The translations under genes and the position numbers were made by a program. From Oscillospiraceae bacterium (GTDB lineage: Bacteria; Bacillota; Clostridia; Oscillospirales; Ruminococcaceae), in contig JAEDLR010000004.1 in the NCBI GenBank assembly GCA_016295145.1, positions 1-58,204 of the forward strand: a DNA stretch of 58,204 nucleotides. Reading direction: 5' to 3'. Positions 40,204-50,500 of this stretch are shown here, one piece after another. Numbering within the stretch: the stretch's first letter is position 1; each line of letters starts with the position of its first letter. Under the pieces are notes generated by a model that had not been told where the DNA came from, searched no databases, and saw only the letters and a list, made by a program, of their open reading frames with translations.

Positions 40204-41016
40204 GTGGTATCCTTGGCATACTTTGAGAACATGACCGCCGTGCAGCCCGGTGAAAAGCATCGTACTTTGCAGCGATTTGTGCTGCTCAACGGCAGCCGTA
40301 CCCGCCGTGAAAAATCAGGGCAGTTTGCCATGGAAGGCTTTCGTCTGGTGCTGGATGCGCTGGAAAGCGGTGTCAGACTTTCCGCATTGATTCTCACCGA
40401 GCGTGCCGCTGCACAGTATGGGGATGCCTTTGCTCCCTTTCTCAAAAGCAGCAATCCTCTGCTGATTGCGGATGCCGTCGCCAAGGAAATCTCCGATACA
40501 GAAACCGCCCAAGGCGTGTTTGCCATTGGCATCATGCCGCAGGCGCAGTTGCTTGTGCCGCAGAAGGGGCATCGCAGTATGCTGCTGCACAATGTGCAGG
40601 ATCCCTCCAATCTCGGTGCAATCATGCGCACCGCCGAGGCGCTGGGTACCGATGGTCTGTATCTATACCATTGCTGTGACGCCTATAATCCCAAAGCCAT
40701 ACGCAGCAGTATGGGTGCGCTGTTTCGGATCCCCTATGCAAGGATCGATGATCTGGACAGCTTTGTGGCAGATTGTCACGGACAGCATCTGCCCCTGTGT
40801 GCCGCTGTGGTTGACCGCGATGCCGTATCGCTGAAAGCCTTTGATTGCACCGGCGGTGCCGTTGTCTGTATCGGCAATGAGGGCAACGGTCTGCCCCTTG
40901 ATTTTTCCGATGCCTGCGATGTGAAGCTGACCATTCCCATGTCGCCTGCATCCAATTCGCTGAATGCTGCTATGGCAGCAGGTCTGTTTCTGTGGGAAAT
41001 GTCCCGTTATCTGTAA
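40204..41016 (+). CDS. SpoU/TrmH family RNA 2'-O-methyltransferase
   Basis: 270 residues. An N-terminal L30e-like RNA-binding domain (about 1-95) and a C-terminal knotted SPOUT domain. SPOUT motifs: NVQDPSNLGAIMRTAEALG near 130-148, AIRSSMGALFRIPYA near 165-179, CIGNEGNGLP near 222-231 and IPMSPASNSLNAAMA near 244-258. Methylates 23S rRNA or tRNA ribose; the site cannot be told. GTG 40204 follows AAAGGGGAG; longer frames upstream run through the rplT terminator. dprA follows 15 bases later. Confidence 0.9.
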   Translation: MVSLAYFENMTAVQPGEKHRTLQRFVLLNGSRTRREKSGQFAMEGFRLVLDALESGVRLSALILTERAAAQYGDAFAPFLKSSNPLLIADAVAKEISDTETAQGVFAIGIMPQAQLLVPQKGHRSMLLHNVQDPSNLGAIMRTAEALGTDGLYLYHCCDAYNPKAIRSSMGALFRIPYARIDDLDSFVADCHGQHLPLCAAVVDRDAVSLKAFDCTGGAVVCIGNEGNGLPLDFSDACDVKLTIPMSPASNSLNAAMAAGLFLWEMSRYL

Positions 41017-41031
41017 GAAAGAGGTGTGCCT

Positions 41032-42300
41032 ATGTCTGAAACCACCGTCCCGAATCCATCGCAGAATGATAAGCTGCGCTATTGGGTCTGGCTGATGTTG
41101 GTATTCGGTGCTGCCAGCCAGACTTTGCCACGCCTGCTGCGCAGATACCGCGATCCTGCCTTGCTCTACGATGCCGTTCAGAATGCACAGATCCGTGAAC
41201 TGACATCGCAGGAACGGGAGCAGGCGAAGAAATATTCGCTGAACATGGCAGAAAGCATCGTGTATTTTTGCAGCAGGAATCAGATTGAACTGATCCCGAT
41301 GGATGATGAACGCTATCCCTCTCTGCTGCGGGATATTCCCTTGCCGCCTGTGCTGCTGACCGCCCAGGGCAATCTGGAACTGATGGAAACACTGACGCTG
41401 ACGATCGTAGGTGCGCGGCGGCCATCGCCTTATAGTGAAAAGGTCGTGCAAACACTGGTAGAACAGCTCGCTCCCTGCGGATTTACGATTGTCAGCGGCT
41501 TTGCTACGGGCATTGATGCCATCTCCCATAGCGCCGCCTTGCAATACAATATGCCAACCATTGCCGTGCTGGGCTGCGGCATCAATGTCAATTACCCCAA
41601 AGAGAATGCTGCACTGCGTAACCGTATGCTTTCCGAAGGCAAGGGCTTGATACTCTCGGAGTTTTTACCCGGCACGCAGCCCATACCACCGAATTTTCCA
41701 AAGCGTAATCGCATTTTAAGCGGTTTAAGCTACGGCACTGTGGTGGCGGAGGCATCCGCGCGCAGCGGCTCACTGGTCACCGCCAACTGTGCCCTGGAAC
41801 AAGGCAAAACGGTGTTCTGTGTGCCGCCTCATGATGTGTTTGATCCGCGCTATGCAGGTGTCATTCCGTTGCTGCGTGAGGGCGCAATGCCGCTGTTTGA
41901 CCACCATGATGTGCTGTATGCATATTATCTCTCCATGCCGCACAGAATTCGTCTGACAGATCTGGAAGTGCCTGCGGCGCAGTCGATGATATACGGCAGC
42001 GATGACTCTGCCATGCCGAAAACAAAGTCTTTTTCCGCAAAGACCAAGCAAACGACCACAGAGGAAGCTCCGGTACCGGATGCTTCTGCACCTTCCCAGG
42101 AAAAAAACAGCCGTCCATTGCCCCAATCGGAGCGTGAGCGCAGCATTTACACCTGGCTGCGCGATCATGGCGATACCCATGTGAATGATATCGCCGACGG
42201 GCTGGATCTGCCCCTTGGTGATGTGCTGGAGGATCTGATGTCGCTGGAACTGGAAGGCTATGTGGAATCGCTGTTTGGCAAGCAGTACCGTGCGCTGTAA
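41032..42300 (+). CDS. dprA: DNA-processing protein DprA
   Basis: Loads RecA on incoming single-stranded DNA during natural transformation. 422 residues. N-terminal SAM-like part (about 1-95), Rossmann core with VGARRPSPYS near 124-133, SGFATGIDAISHSAAL near 155-170, GCGINVNYP near 181-189 and RNRILSGLSYGTVVAE near 224-239; a low-complexity stretch (about 325-365) rich in Lys/Thr/Ser/Glu; a C-terminal winged-helix domain (about 368-422). ATG 41032 follows AAAGAGG by 7 bases. dprA-topA-trmFO is the usual Firmicutes order. Confidence 0.94.
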   Translation: MSETTVPNPSQNDKLRYWVWLMLVFGAASQTLPRLLRRYRDPALLYDAVQNAQIRELTSQEREQAKKYSLNMAESIVYFCSRNQIELIPMDDERYPSLLRDIPLPPVLLTAQGNLELMETLTLTIVGARRPSPYSEKVVQTLVEQLAPCGFTIVSGFATGIDAISHSAALQYNMPTIAVLGCGINVNYPKENAALRNRMLSEGKGLILSEFLPGTQPIPPNFPKRNRILSGLSYGTVVAEASARSGSLVTANCALEQGKTVFCVPPHDVFDPRYAGVIPLLREGAMPLFDHHDVLYAYYLSMPHRIRLTDLEVPAAQSMIYGSDDSAMPKTKSFSAKTKQTTTEEAPVPDASAPSQEKNSRPLPQSERERSIYTWLRDHGDTHVNDIADGLDLPLGDVLEDLMSLELEGYVESLFGKQYRAL

Positions 42301-42357
42301 GGCGTTTGCCGTTTTTTTAGGATCTTATTTGTGGCGAGAAAGGAACGAACAAAGTAT

Positions 42358-44436
42358 ATGTCACAGCTTGTAATTGTTGAGTCACCTGCAAAGGCGAAAA
42401 CCATACAGAAATATCTGGGCAACGGTTTTGAAGTCGTGGCCTCCATGGGCCATATCCGTGACCTGCCAAAATCGAAGCTGGGTGTTGATATTGAAAACGA
42501 TTTTGCTCCGCTCTATCAGGAGATGAAGGGCAAGGAAGAAACCATCCGTGATCTGAAAAAGCGTGCGAAAAAAAGCGAACGCGTGTGGCTGGCAACGGAC
42601 CCTGACCGCGAGGGAGAAGCCATTTCGTGGCATCTGGCGCAGCTTCTCAACATGGATCTGAACGAAAACAACCGCGTGGAATTCAATGAGATTACCAAAA
42701 CCGGCGTAAAAAACGGTATGGCAAATCCCCATAAAATTGATCTGGATCTGGTGAACGCACAGCAAGCCCGCCGCATTCTGGATCGTATTGTGGGCTATCA
42801 GCTTTCTCCTTTTTTGTGGAAGAAAATTCGCCGCGGCCTTTCTGCCGGCAGAGTGCAGTCGGTTGCGGTGCGTCTGGTGGTGGATCGCGAAGAAGAAATC
42901 CGTGCATTTACCGCCAAAGAATACTGGACAATTGACGCCAAGCTTGCAGCGCCGTCCTCCCGTAAGATTTTCTCAGCCCGCTTGATGGAAATCGGCGGCA
43001 CAAAGGCGGAGCTTGCCACACAGGCGGAATCCGATGCCATTCTGGGGAAACTGGAGAACGCGCCCTTTACTGTACAGACGGTCAAAAAACGTGTGACATC
43101 CCGTCAGCCTGCACCGCCCTTTATCACCTCCACTCTGCAACAAGAGGCTTCCCGCCGCATGGGATTCAACGCGCGCCGCACGATGAAAGCCGCACAGGAA
43201 CTGTATGAGGGCGTGGAACTGCCGCAGTTGGGTGCCGTTGGTCTGATCACTTATATGCGTACCGACAGCCTGCGTGTTTCCGATGAGGCAAAGGCAGCCG
43301 CCGCAGAGTATATTCTCAACACCTACGGGAAGCAGTATCTGCCTGCTACCCCCAGAACCTTCAAATCTAAGCGCAATGCACAGGACGCCCACGAAGCGAT
43401 TCGCCCCTCTATGCCGTCGCTGACTCCCGATCAGGTCAAGGCAAGTCTGACCCCTGACCAATACAAGCTGTATAAGCTGATCTGGGAGCGTTTTATCGCC
43501 AGCCAGATGGCAAATGCACAGTACGATACTGTTTCTGCTGATATTATGGCAGAAGATTGCCTGTTCCGTGCGTCGGGCTACCGTGTCAAGTTTGACGGCT
43601 TTATCAAGCTCTATGAAGAAGCCAAGGATACCGCATCCGAGGAAGAAAACAAGGAGCTTCCGCCACTGGAGGAGGGCACTGTCCTGAAAGTCAAGGCACT
43701 GGAGGGGAATCAGCACTTTACGCAGCCGCCCTCGCGCTATACCGAAGCCACGCTCATCAAGGCGCTGGAGGAAAACGGCATCGGGCGACCCAGTACCTAT
43801 GCGCCTACCATCTCCACCATACTTTCCAGAATGTATGTGGAGCGTGAGGGCAAGCAACTGCGCCCCACATCGCTGGGCGAGGTGACCACGCAGCTGATGA
43901 AAGAGCACTTCAAGCGCATTGTGGATTCCAAATTCACCGCCGCCATGGAGCAGGATCTGGACGATGTAGAGCGCGGCGAAAAGGATTGGGTCGAGTCACT
44001 GCGCGTGTTCTATCAGGATTTTGCAGAAACGCTTTCCAAGGCGGAGGTCGCTATGGACGGCAAGCGTATGCGTGTACCCGATGAGGAAACATCCGAGGTG
44101 TGCGAACTTTGCGGCAAGCCTATGGTGGTTAAACTCGGCAGATTTGGAAAATTCCTCGCTTGCAGCGGTTTTCCGGAGTGCCGCAACACGAAAAAAATCG
44201 TGACTGCAACACAGGGGCTTTGCCCCAAGTGCGGCAGCCGTATCATCCAGAAGAAGACCAAAACCGGCAGAAATTTCTACGGATGCAGCAGCTACCCCCA
44301 GTGCGAGTTTATGACATGGAATGTGCCCGTTGAGGATCGCTGCCCCAAGTGCGGCAGTACACTGTTCCGCAAGGGCGGCAAGGCAGGCAAATTCCTTTGT
44401 GAAAAGCCCGATTGCGGCTATGAGCGTCCGTTATGA
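42358..44436 (+). CDS. topA: DNA topoisomerase I
   Basis: Relaxes negative supercoils by single-strand passage. 692 residues. Toprim domain with IVESPAKAKT near 5-14 and DPDREGE near 81-87; active-site Tyr in LITYMRTDS near 300; three four-Cys zinc fingers at the C-terminus (about 580, 622 and 661 onward: CELC, CPKC, CPKC). ATG 42358 gives the family N-terminus MSQLVIVESP, though AAAGGAA is 13 bases away; an in-frame GTG at 42331 has a shorter gap from AGGA and is an alternative. Overlaps trmFO by 4 bases. Confidence 0.96.
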   Translation: MSQLVIVESPAKAKTIQKYLGNGFEVVASMGHIRDLPKSKLGVDIENDFAPLYQEMKGKEETIRDLKKRAKKSERVWLATDPDREGEAISWHLAQLLNMDLNENNRVEFNEITKTGVKNGMANPHKIDLDLVNAQQARRILDRIVGYQLSPFLWKKIRRGLSAGRVQSVAVRLVVDREEEIRAFTAKEYWTIDAKLAAPSSRKIFSARLMEIGGTKAELATQAESDAILGKLENAPFTVQTVKKRVTSRQPAPPFITSTLQQEASRRMGFNARRTMKAAQELYEGVELPQLGAVGLITYMRTDSLRVSDEAKAAAAEYILNTYGKQYLPATPRTFKSKRNAQDAHEAIRPSMPSLTPDQVKASLTPDQYKLYKLIWERFIASQMANAQYDTVSADIMAEDCLFRASGYRVKFDGFIKLYEEAKDTASEEENKELPPLEEGTVLKVKALEGNQHFTQPPSRYTEATLIKALEENGIGRPSTYAPTISTILSRMYVEREGKQLRPTSLGEVTTQLMKEHFKRIVDSKFTAAMEQDLDDVERGEKDWVESLRVFYQDFAETLSKAEVAMDGKRMRVPDEETSEVCELCGKPMVVKLGRFGKFLACSGFPECRNTKKIVTATQGLCPKCGSRIIQKKTKTGRNFYGCSSYPQCEFMTWNVPVEDRCPKCGSTLFRKGGKAGKFLCEKPDCGYERPL

Positions 44437-45788
44437 GCGAGAAAGGAACCGTCATCGGCGCAGGTATGGCAGGCTGTGAGGCAGCGTGGGTGCTTGCCAA
44501 CAACGGTTTTGCCGTCACGCTGTATGAGATGAAGCCCAAAAAGTTTTCCCCTGCACATCATTCTCCTGATTTTGCGGAGCTGGTCTGTTCCAATTCGCTG
44601 AAAGCATCCCGTGTGGATTCGGCAGCAGGTCTGCTGAAAGAGGAAATGACGCGCCTTGGTTCGCTGCTGGTGCCCTGCGCCAAGCAGTGTGCCGTTGAGG
44701 CAGGCGGCGCACTTGCCGTGGACAGAGACGCATTCTCCTCATTGGTCACAAGTCGTATCCAGGCGCACCCGAACATCACTGTGGTGCATGAGGAGCTTGA
44801 CCGTATCCCTGCAGGGGAAGTGATCATTGCAACGGGGCCGCTGACTTCGGAAGCATTGCATGAGCCGATTGCCGCGCTGACAGGGCAATCGCTGTACTTT
44901 TACGATGCGGCAGCACCCATTGTGACCCGGGACAGCGTGGATATGGACTACGCATTTCTTGCATCACGCTATGGCAAGGGCGGTGACGATTATCTCAACT
45001 GCCCCATGGAGAAAGATGAGTATCTGGCGTTTTACGATGCGCTGATCCATGCCGAAACTGCGCCGCTGCATGACTTTGAAAAAGACCGTATGCGCGTCTA
45101 CGAGGGTTGTATGCCTGTTGAGGTGCTGGCAAAGCGCGGCGAGGATGCCATTCGCTACGGAATGCTCAAGCCCGTGGGGCTGACCGATCCCCGCAGCGGC
45201 AAGCGACCCTATGCTGTGTTGCAGCTTCGCCGGGAAAATCGCGAGGGCACACTGTGGAATCTGGTAGGATTCCAGACGAATCTCCGGTTTGGTGAGCAAA
45301 AGCGTGTCTTTTCCATGATTCCCGCACTGCATAACGCCGAATTTGTGCGTTATGGCGTAATGCACCGCAATAGTTTTCTCAACAGCCCCAAGCTGTTGAA
45401 TGCAGGCTTTGCGCTTCGTGAACAGCCTCGTATCCGTTTTGCCGGGCAGATGACCGGCGTGGAGGGCTATATGGAATCCGCAGGCAGCGGTCTGCTGGCG
45501 GCGTGGAATCTGGTGCGCAGCATAAGAGGGCAGTCTCCGTTGGTGTTGCCGCCGGAAACGATGTTGGGCGCACTGGTTGGATATATCACCGACCCGTTGC
45601 AGGAGAATCTACAGCCCATGGGTGCGAATATGGGGCTTTTGCCCATGCTCACCGAGCGTTACCGCGAGAAACAGAAGAAATATCAGGCATATGCCGACCG
45701 CGCCCTTGCCGCCTTGGATGCAGCATTGTCAGCGGCGGATATGACCGAGGAAACCGAAAGACTTGCACAGATCAGTGCAGACTTTTGA
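44433..45788 (+). CDS. trmFO: Folate-dependent tRNA (uracil-54) methyltransferase
   Basis: Makes ribothymidine at tRNA position 54 with 5,10-methylene-THF and FADH2. 451 residues. FAD loop VIGAGMAGCEAAW near 7-19; conserved ELVCSNSLKASR near 49-60; G-A-L-A-V-D-R near 90-96; G-Q-M-T-G-V-E-G-Y near 338-346. The start overlaps the topA stop (ATGA). It uses reduced folate, so it shares a cofactor with the folT system at 32 kb. Confidence 0.95.
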   Translation: MSEKGTVIGAGMAGCEAAWVLANNGFAVTLYEMKPKKFSPAHHSPDFAELVCSNSLKASRVDSAAGLLKEEMTRLGSLLVPCAKQCAVEAGGALAVDRDAFSSLVTSRIQAHPNITVVHEELDRIPAGEVIIATGPLTSEALHEPIAALTGQSLYFYDAAAPIVTRDSVDMDYAFLASRYGKGGDDYLNCPMEKDEYLAFYDALIHAETAPLHDFEKDRMRVYEGCMPVEVLAKRGEDAIRYGMLKPVGLTDPRSGKRPYAVLQLRRENREGTLWNLVGFQTNLRFGEQKRVFSMIPALHNAEFVRYGVMHRNSFLNSPKLLNAGFALREQPRIRFAGQMTGVEGYMESAGSGLLAAWNLVRSIRGQSPLVLPPETMLGALVGYITDPLQENLQPMGANMGLLPMLTERYREKQKKYQAYADRALAALDAALSAADMTEETERLAQISADF

Positions 45789-45808
45789 CGGGAAAGGAGA
45801 ATCAGCCA

Positions 45809-46822
45809 ATGCGGATTATTGTTGACGCAATGGGCGGCGATCATGCCCCTGCTGCCCCTCTGGAGGGAGCCGTGCGTGCCGTCAGGGAACTGGGTGTGCA
45901 GATTGTACTTTGCGGCGATGAGAAGCAAATCAATGCCATTGCCAGGGAGCAGGGTTACTCCATGGACGGCATCGAGATCATGCATACCGAGGAAGTCATT
46001 ACCATGCACGATACCCCCACGGATATCGTGAAAGCCAAGGAAAATTCCTCTATGGCAATGGGGCTGAAGGCTTTGCGTGAGGGCAAGGGCGATGCTTTTG
46101 TATCCGCAGGCAATTCGGGCGCACTGCTTGTTGGTGCTACCATGCTTACCCGCAGGATCAAGGGCATTCAGCGTCCTGCCATGGCACCGATTCTGCCCAC
46201 AGCCGATGGTCACGCCATTTTGATGGACGCAGGCGCAAATGTCGAGTGCCGTCCAGAAATGCTGCTGCAGTTTGCCATGATGGGCAGCGTGTACATGGAA
46301 AAGGTCATGGGTATCAAAGAGCCGAAGGTCGGTCTCATTAACAATGGCTCCGAGGAGTGCAAGGGCAGAGCGTTGGAGCAGCAGACCTATGCTTTACTGA
46401 AAAACTCTGATCTGCATTTTTACGGCAATATCGAGGCAAGAGAAGTGCCCTCCGGCAATTGTCAGGTGCTTGTCACCGATGGCTTTACGGGCAATGTCGT
46501 GCTGAAACTGTACGAGGGGCTGGGGTCTTTCTTTGCAAAGAAAGTGAAAGCCATGTTCACGGGTATCGGAAAAATCGGTGCGCTGTTTATCATGAACAAG
46601 CTGCGCACATTCCGTGATTCCATGGATTATAAAAAGGTAGGCGGTGCAGTGCTGTTAGGCATTGCATATCCCGTGATTAAGGGACATGGCAGCTCCGATG
46701 GCGGTGCGATGTTCCATGCAATCCGCCAGGCGAAAACCTGTGTGGACGGCAAAGTTGTAGAAACCATTACCGAAGCACTTGCCGCACAGAAGCTGCGCAG
46801 CAGGCAGCAGTCAGAAAGCTAA
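45809..46822 (+). CDS. plsX: Phosphate acyltransferase
   Basis: Converts acyl-ACP to acyl-phosphate for phospholipid synthesis with PlsY. 337 residues. N-terminal IIVDAMGGDHAP near 3-14; TDIVKAKENSSM near 70-81; SAGNSGALL near 98-106; DAGANVECRP near 139-148; the C-terminal GHGSSDGGAM near 290-299. ATG 45809 has GGAAAGGAG upstream; the frame is open further left but overlaps trmFO. rnc follows after 12 bases, without the fabD/fabG/acpP set found between them in Bacillus. Confidence 0.96.
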   Translation: MRIIVDAMGGDHAPAAPLEGAVRAVRELGVQIVLCGDEKQINAIAREQGYSMDGIEIMHTEEVITMHDTPTDIVKAKENSSMAMGLKALREGKGDAFVSAGNSGALLVGATMLTRRIKGIQRPAMAPILPTADGHAILMDAGANVECRPEMLLQFAMMGSVYMEKVMGIKEPKVGLINNGSEECKGRALEQQTYALLKNSDLHFYGNIEAREVPSGNCQVLVTDGFTGNVVLKLYEGLGSFFAKKVKAMFTGIGKIGALFIMNKLRTFRDSMDYKKVGGAVLLGIAYPVIKGHGSSDGGAMFHAIRQAKTCVDGKVVETITEALAAQKLRSRQQSES

Positions 46823-46834
46823 AAGGAGCAGACT

Positions 46835-47533
46835 ATGGCAAATCTGGAGCAAACCTTGCTGGAAGAGCGCATCGGGTACCATTTTCAGAATCCCGCACTG
46901 TTGACGGAAGCGCTCTGCCATTCATCGTATCATCATGAACAGCATAAACGGATCCGCTGCAATGAGCGACTGGAGTTTCTCGGCGACAGCGTGCTTTCCA
47001 TTGTGGTTTCCGAGCATATCTTTGTCCATTGTACCCATCTGCCGGAGGGTGAACTGACCAAATTGCGCGCGTCACTGGTGTGCGAGCGTTCCCTATACGG
47101 CTGGGCGCAAAAAATCGGCCTGGGAGCGTTTTTACTGCTGGGGCACGGCGAGGAGCAATCTGGGGGCAGAAACCGCCCCTCTATTCTTGCCGATGCCTTT
47201 GAAGCGGTGATTGCGGCGATCTTTTTGGATGGCGGCATGGAGCCGGCAAAGGCGCATATTCTGCGCTTTTTGCCCGAGAAATTTGATCGCACCACCGAGG
47301 CGTTCTATGACTATAAAACAGCACTGCAAGAAGTGATCCAGCGCAATCCCGAGGAACACGTGCAGTATGTTCTGGTAGGGGAGGAAGGACCCGATCATGC
47401 AAAATCCTTCCATATGGAGGTGCGCCTGAATTCCAATGTGATCGGCAGGGGCACCGGTAAGAGTAAAAAAATCGCGGAGCAGATGGCTGCCAAGGAAGCG
47501 TTGGCGCTGATGGGAGTGACTCCCGAGGTCTGA
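46835..47533 (+). CDS. rnc: Ribonuclease III
   Basis: Cuts double-stranded RNA in rRNA processing and mRNA turnover. 232 residues. Catalytic signature NERLEFLGDSVL near 43-54 and the second acidic cluster DAFEAVIAAIFLDGG near 119-133; C-terminal dsRNA-binding domain (about 160-228) with GKSKKIAEQMAAKEAL near 209-224. Start follows AAAAGGAGC. rnc-smc-ftsY order is standard for Firmicutes. Confidence 0.97.
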   Translation: MANLEQTLLEERIGYHFQNPALLTEALCHSSYHHEQHKRIRCNERLEFLGDSVLSIVVSEHIFVHCTHLPEGELTKLRASLVCERSLYGWAQKIGLGAFLLLGHGEEQSGGRNRPSILADAFEAVIAAIFLDGGMEPAKAHILRFLPEKFDRTTEAFYDYKTALQEVIQRNPEEHVQYVLVGEEGPDHAKSFHMEVRLNSNVIGRGTGKSKKIAEQMAAKEALALMGVTPEV

Positions 47534-47567
47534 CGCACCGCAGACGGCAAGGAGCGTGAATGCAGAA

Positions 47568-50500
47568 ATGTACCTCAAATCGTTGGAGCTGCATGGCTTT
47601 AAGTCATTTCCCGATAAAATTCAGCTAACCTTTGATCAGGGTATGACTGCCGTGGTAGGCCCCAATGGCAGTGGAAAAAGTAATATCGGTGATGCGGTGC
47701 GCTGGGTGCTGGGGGAGCAATCTACCAAGGAACTGCGCGGAAAAAGCATGGAGGATGTCATTTTCGCCGGTACCGCCACCCGTAAACCTGTGGGATTTGC
47801 CTCCGTCACACTGACCATCGACAACAGCGACCATGCCCTTTCTGCCCCCGAGGATGAGGTTGCCGTAACCCGTAAGCTGTATCGCAACGGCGACAGCGAG
47901 TATCTCATCAATGGCAAAAATGTCCGCCTGAAAGATGTCAACGAGTTGTTTATGGATACGGGCCTGGGCAGAGATGGATATGCCATCATCGGGCAGGGGC
48001 GCATTGCAGAGATTGTGGGTGCAAAATCCAATGAACGCCGCGATATTTTTGAAGAAGCAGCAGGCGTATCCAAATTTCGGTATAAAAAGCAGGAGGCGGA
48101 GCGCAAGCTTGCCGCCGCACAGGAAAACCTGCTGCGAATCAATGATATCGCAACAGAACTGGAGGGCAGAATCGCACCGCTGAAAACGCAATCGGAAAAG
48201 GCAGAGCGTTTTCTGGTGTTGGCAGAGGAACGCAAGCAGCTTGAGATCTCCGTGTGGAATCACCGCCTGACCGTGCTTTCCTCGCAGATGCAGAGCCTTG
48301 CCGACCGTTGCTTGCAGCTAACGGCGGAGTATGAGAATCTGCAAAACGATATTGCCCGTGAGGAAGAAAAATTGCAGCTTGCCTACCGTGATATGCAGCA
48401 GGCGACTGTGGATATTGAGCAATTGCAGACGCTGGTGGTCAATGCCGAGCAGGAAAATGCCAATCTGATCGCAGGCATTGCCGTTTGCGATAACGAGATC
48501 CGACACAGCACCGAATCCGTGGAAGTCTACCATGAGCAGCTTCGGACATTGTCGCTTTCTGCATCGACATGGGAGCAGAAAATCGCCGAGCAGGATGCTT
48601 ATCTGACCGAGTTGCTTACGAGGCAGCAGCAGCTTGAGGCAGAGTTGCAATCGGTAGCTGAGGCGCTTGCCAAGGCGGAGCAGCAGGCAGCAGCGTCAGA
48701 TACGCAGGCACAGGCACAGGATGATGCACTGGGACAGCTTGTATTGCAGCAAAGTGAGCAGCGCGTGCGCCTGCAAACGGCAGAACAAGATCATAGGGAT
48801 GCCGCAGAACAGGTGCGCAAGGCAAAGGAAGAATCCGTAAGCCTTGCCGAACGTTTGCAGCAATATGCTGCCAAAGAGCAGTCTTTGCAGCAGGAGTGCG
48901 GCGCATTGGAGAAGAAGCGCACCGAATTGTTAAACCGTGCCGAGGGCTTCAACCGTTTGGGCGAAGGCAAGGAACAGAAATATCAGCAAGCAGTGGACGC
49001 ACTGACCGAACTGAATACAGAGTATCGGCAGGTTCAGCAAAAGCAGCGGATCTTGCATGATCTGGAACAGAATATGGAGGGGTATGCAGGCAGCGTGCGG
49101 CAGGTGTTAAAGGTCGCAGGCAGCGGCAGATTGGGCGGTGTGTACGGTACGGTCGCACAGCTGATCACCGTGCAGCCCCAGTACGGTACCGCCATTGAAA
49201 CAGCTCTGGGCGGTGCTTTGCAGAATCTGGTAGTGGAAAATGAAGATGCCGCAAAACGCTGCATCCGTTACCTGAAAGACATTCACGGCGGCAGAGCAAC
49301 TTTTTTGCCGCTGACCACCATTCGCGGCGGTGTGCTGCGTGAGAACTTAAGCGGCATCAGCGGCTTTGTCGCCATTGCCTGTGATCTGGTGGGCTTTGAT
49401 GAACGCTACCGCAGCGTCATGGAAAGCTTGCTGGGACGCATTGTGGTTGCCGAGGATATCGACTCTGCCACGCTGATCGCAAAACAATTCGGGTATCGCT
49501 TCCGTATCGTCACACTGGACGGTCAGGTGATCCATTCGGGCGGTTCGTTTACGGGTGGTTCTGCGGCAAGATCCGCAGGTGTCATCACCCGGAAGCACGA
49601 GATGGAGGAAGCCGCTGCCAATCTGAAAAAACTGGAAGCTGAGCAGCAGACAGCGCGCATTGCAGCGGAAAAAGCAAAGGCAGAGTGGGATAAACTCAGA
49701 GCAGATATCGAGGGCGTCCGTGCGTTGATCGTTGAAAACGATGAACAACTCAACGAAAAACGCCGTCTGTTGGCACAACTGCAAGCCACTGCACAGGCAG
49801 ACGCCCGTATGCAGGAAACCGATGCCCAGCGAGTGGAGCGTTTGCAACAGCGCGCAGATCAGTTGCTTGCCATTTGTGAGGAATCCAAATCCCGTATTGC
49901 AGCACTGGATGCCGAAATCGCCGCAGGGGAAGCAAAGCGTGCCGAAAGCCGTGTGCAGCGCAGTGATATTGAGCAGGAGAGAATTGCTTGTACAGACCGT
50001 ATCTCTGTGGGTAAAATTCGCCGTGCGGAGTTGCTGAAAGATATTGAGACCGAGCAGCATAACCGTCTGATGATGGCACAGTCTATGGAATCTTCAGCGG
50101 AGCAGAAGCAGAATCTGGAGGAGCAGCTCAAACAGGCAAAGGCGTACATCGCACAAAAGGAGCGTGAAAAGCAAACGCTGCTGCTGACACAGCAAGAAAA
50201 CCGCAAAAAAATTGACAGTTCTCAAGAAGAAACCCGTCGTCTGCGTGCGCTGCATGAGGAAAAAGAACGCTATACCCGTGTCTTGCGTGAAGGCATAGAC
50301 GAACTGCGTGACGCCAGAGAGAAGCAATCGGGGGAGCGTTCCCGTGCCGAGGAGCGTCTTGCCAATGCCCAGAAGGAGATCGACGATCTGGTGTTCCGCT
50401 TGCAGGAAACCTACGAAATGACCCGTTCCGAGGCGGAAGCCTATGCACAGCCCATTGCCGATCTCCATGAAACGGAAACGGCACTGACCACCGTGAAAAA

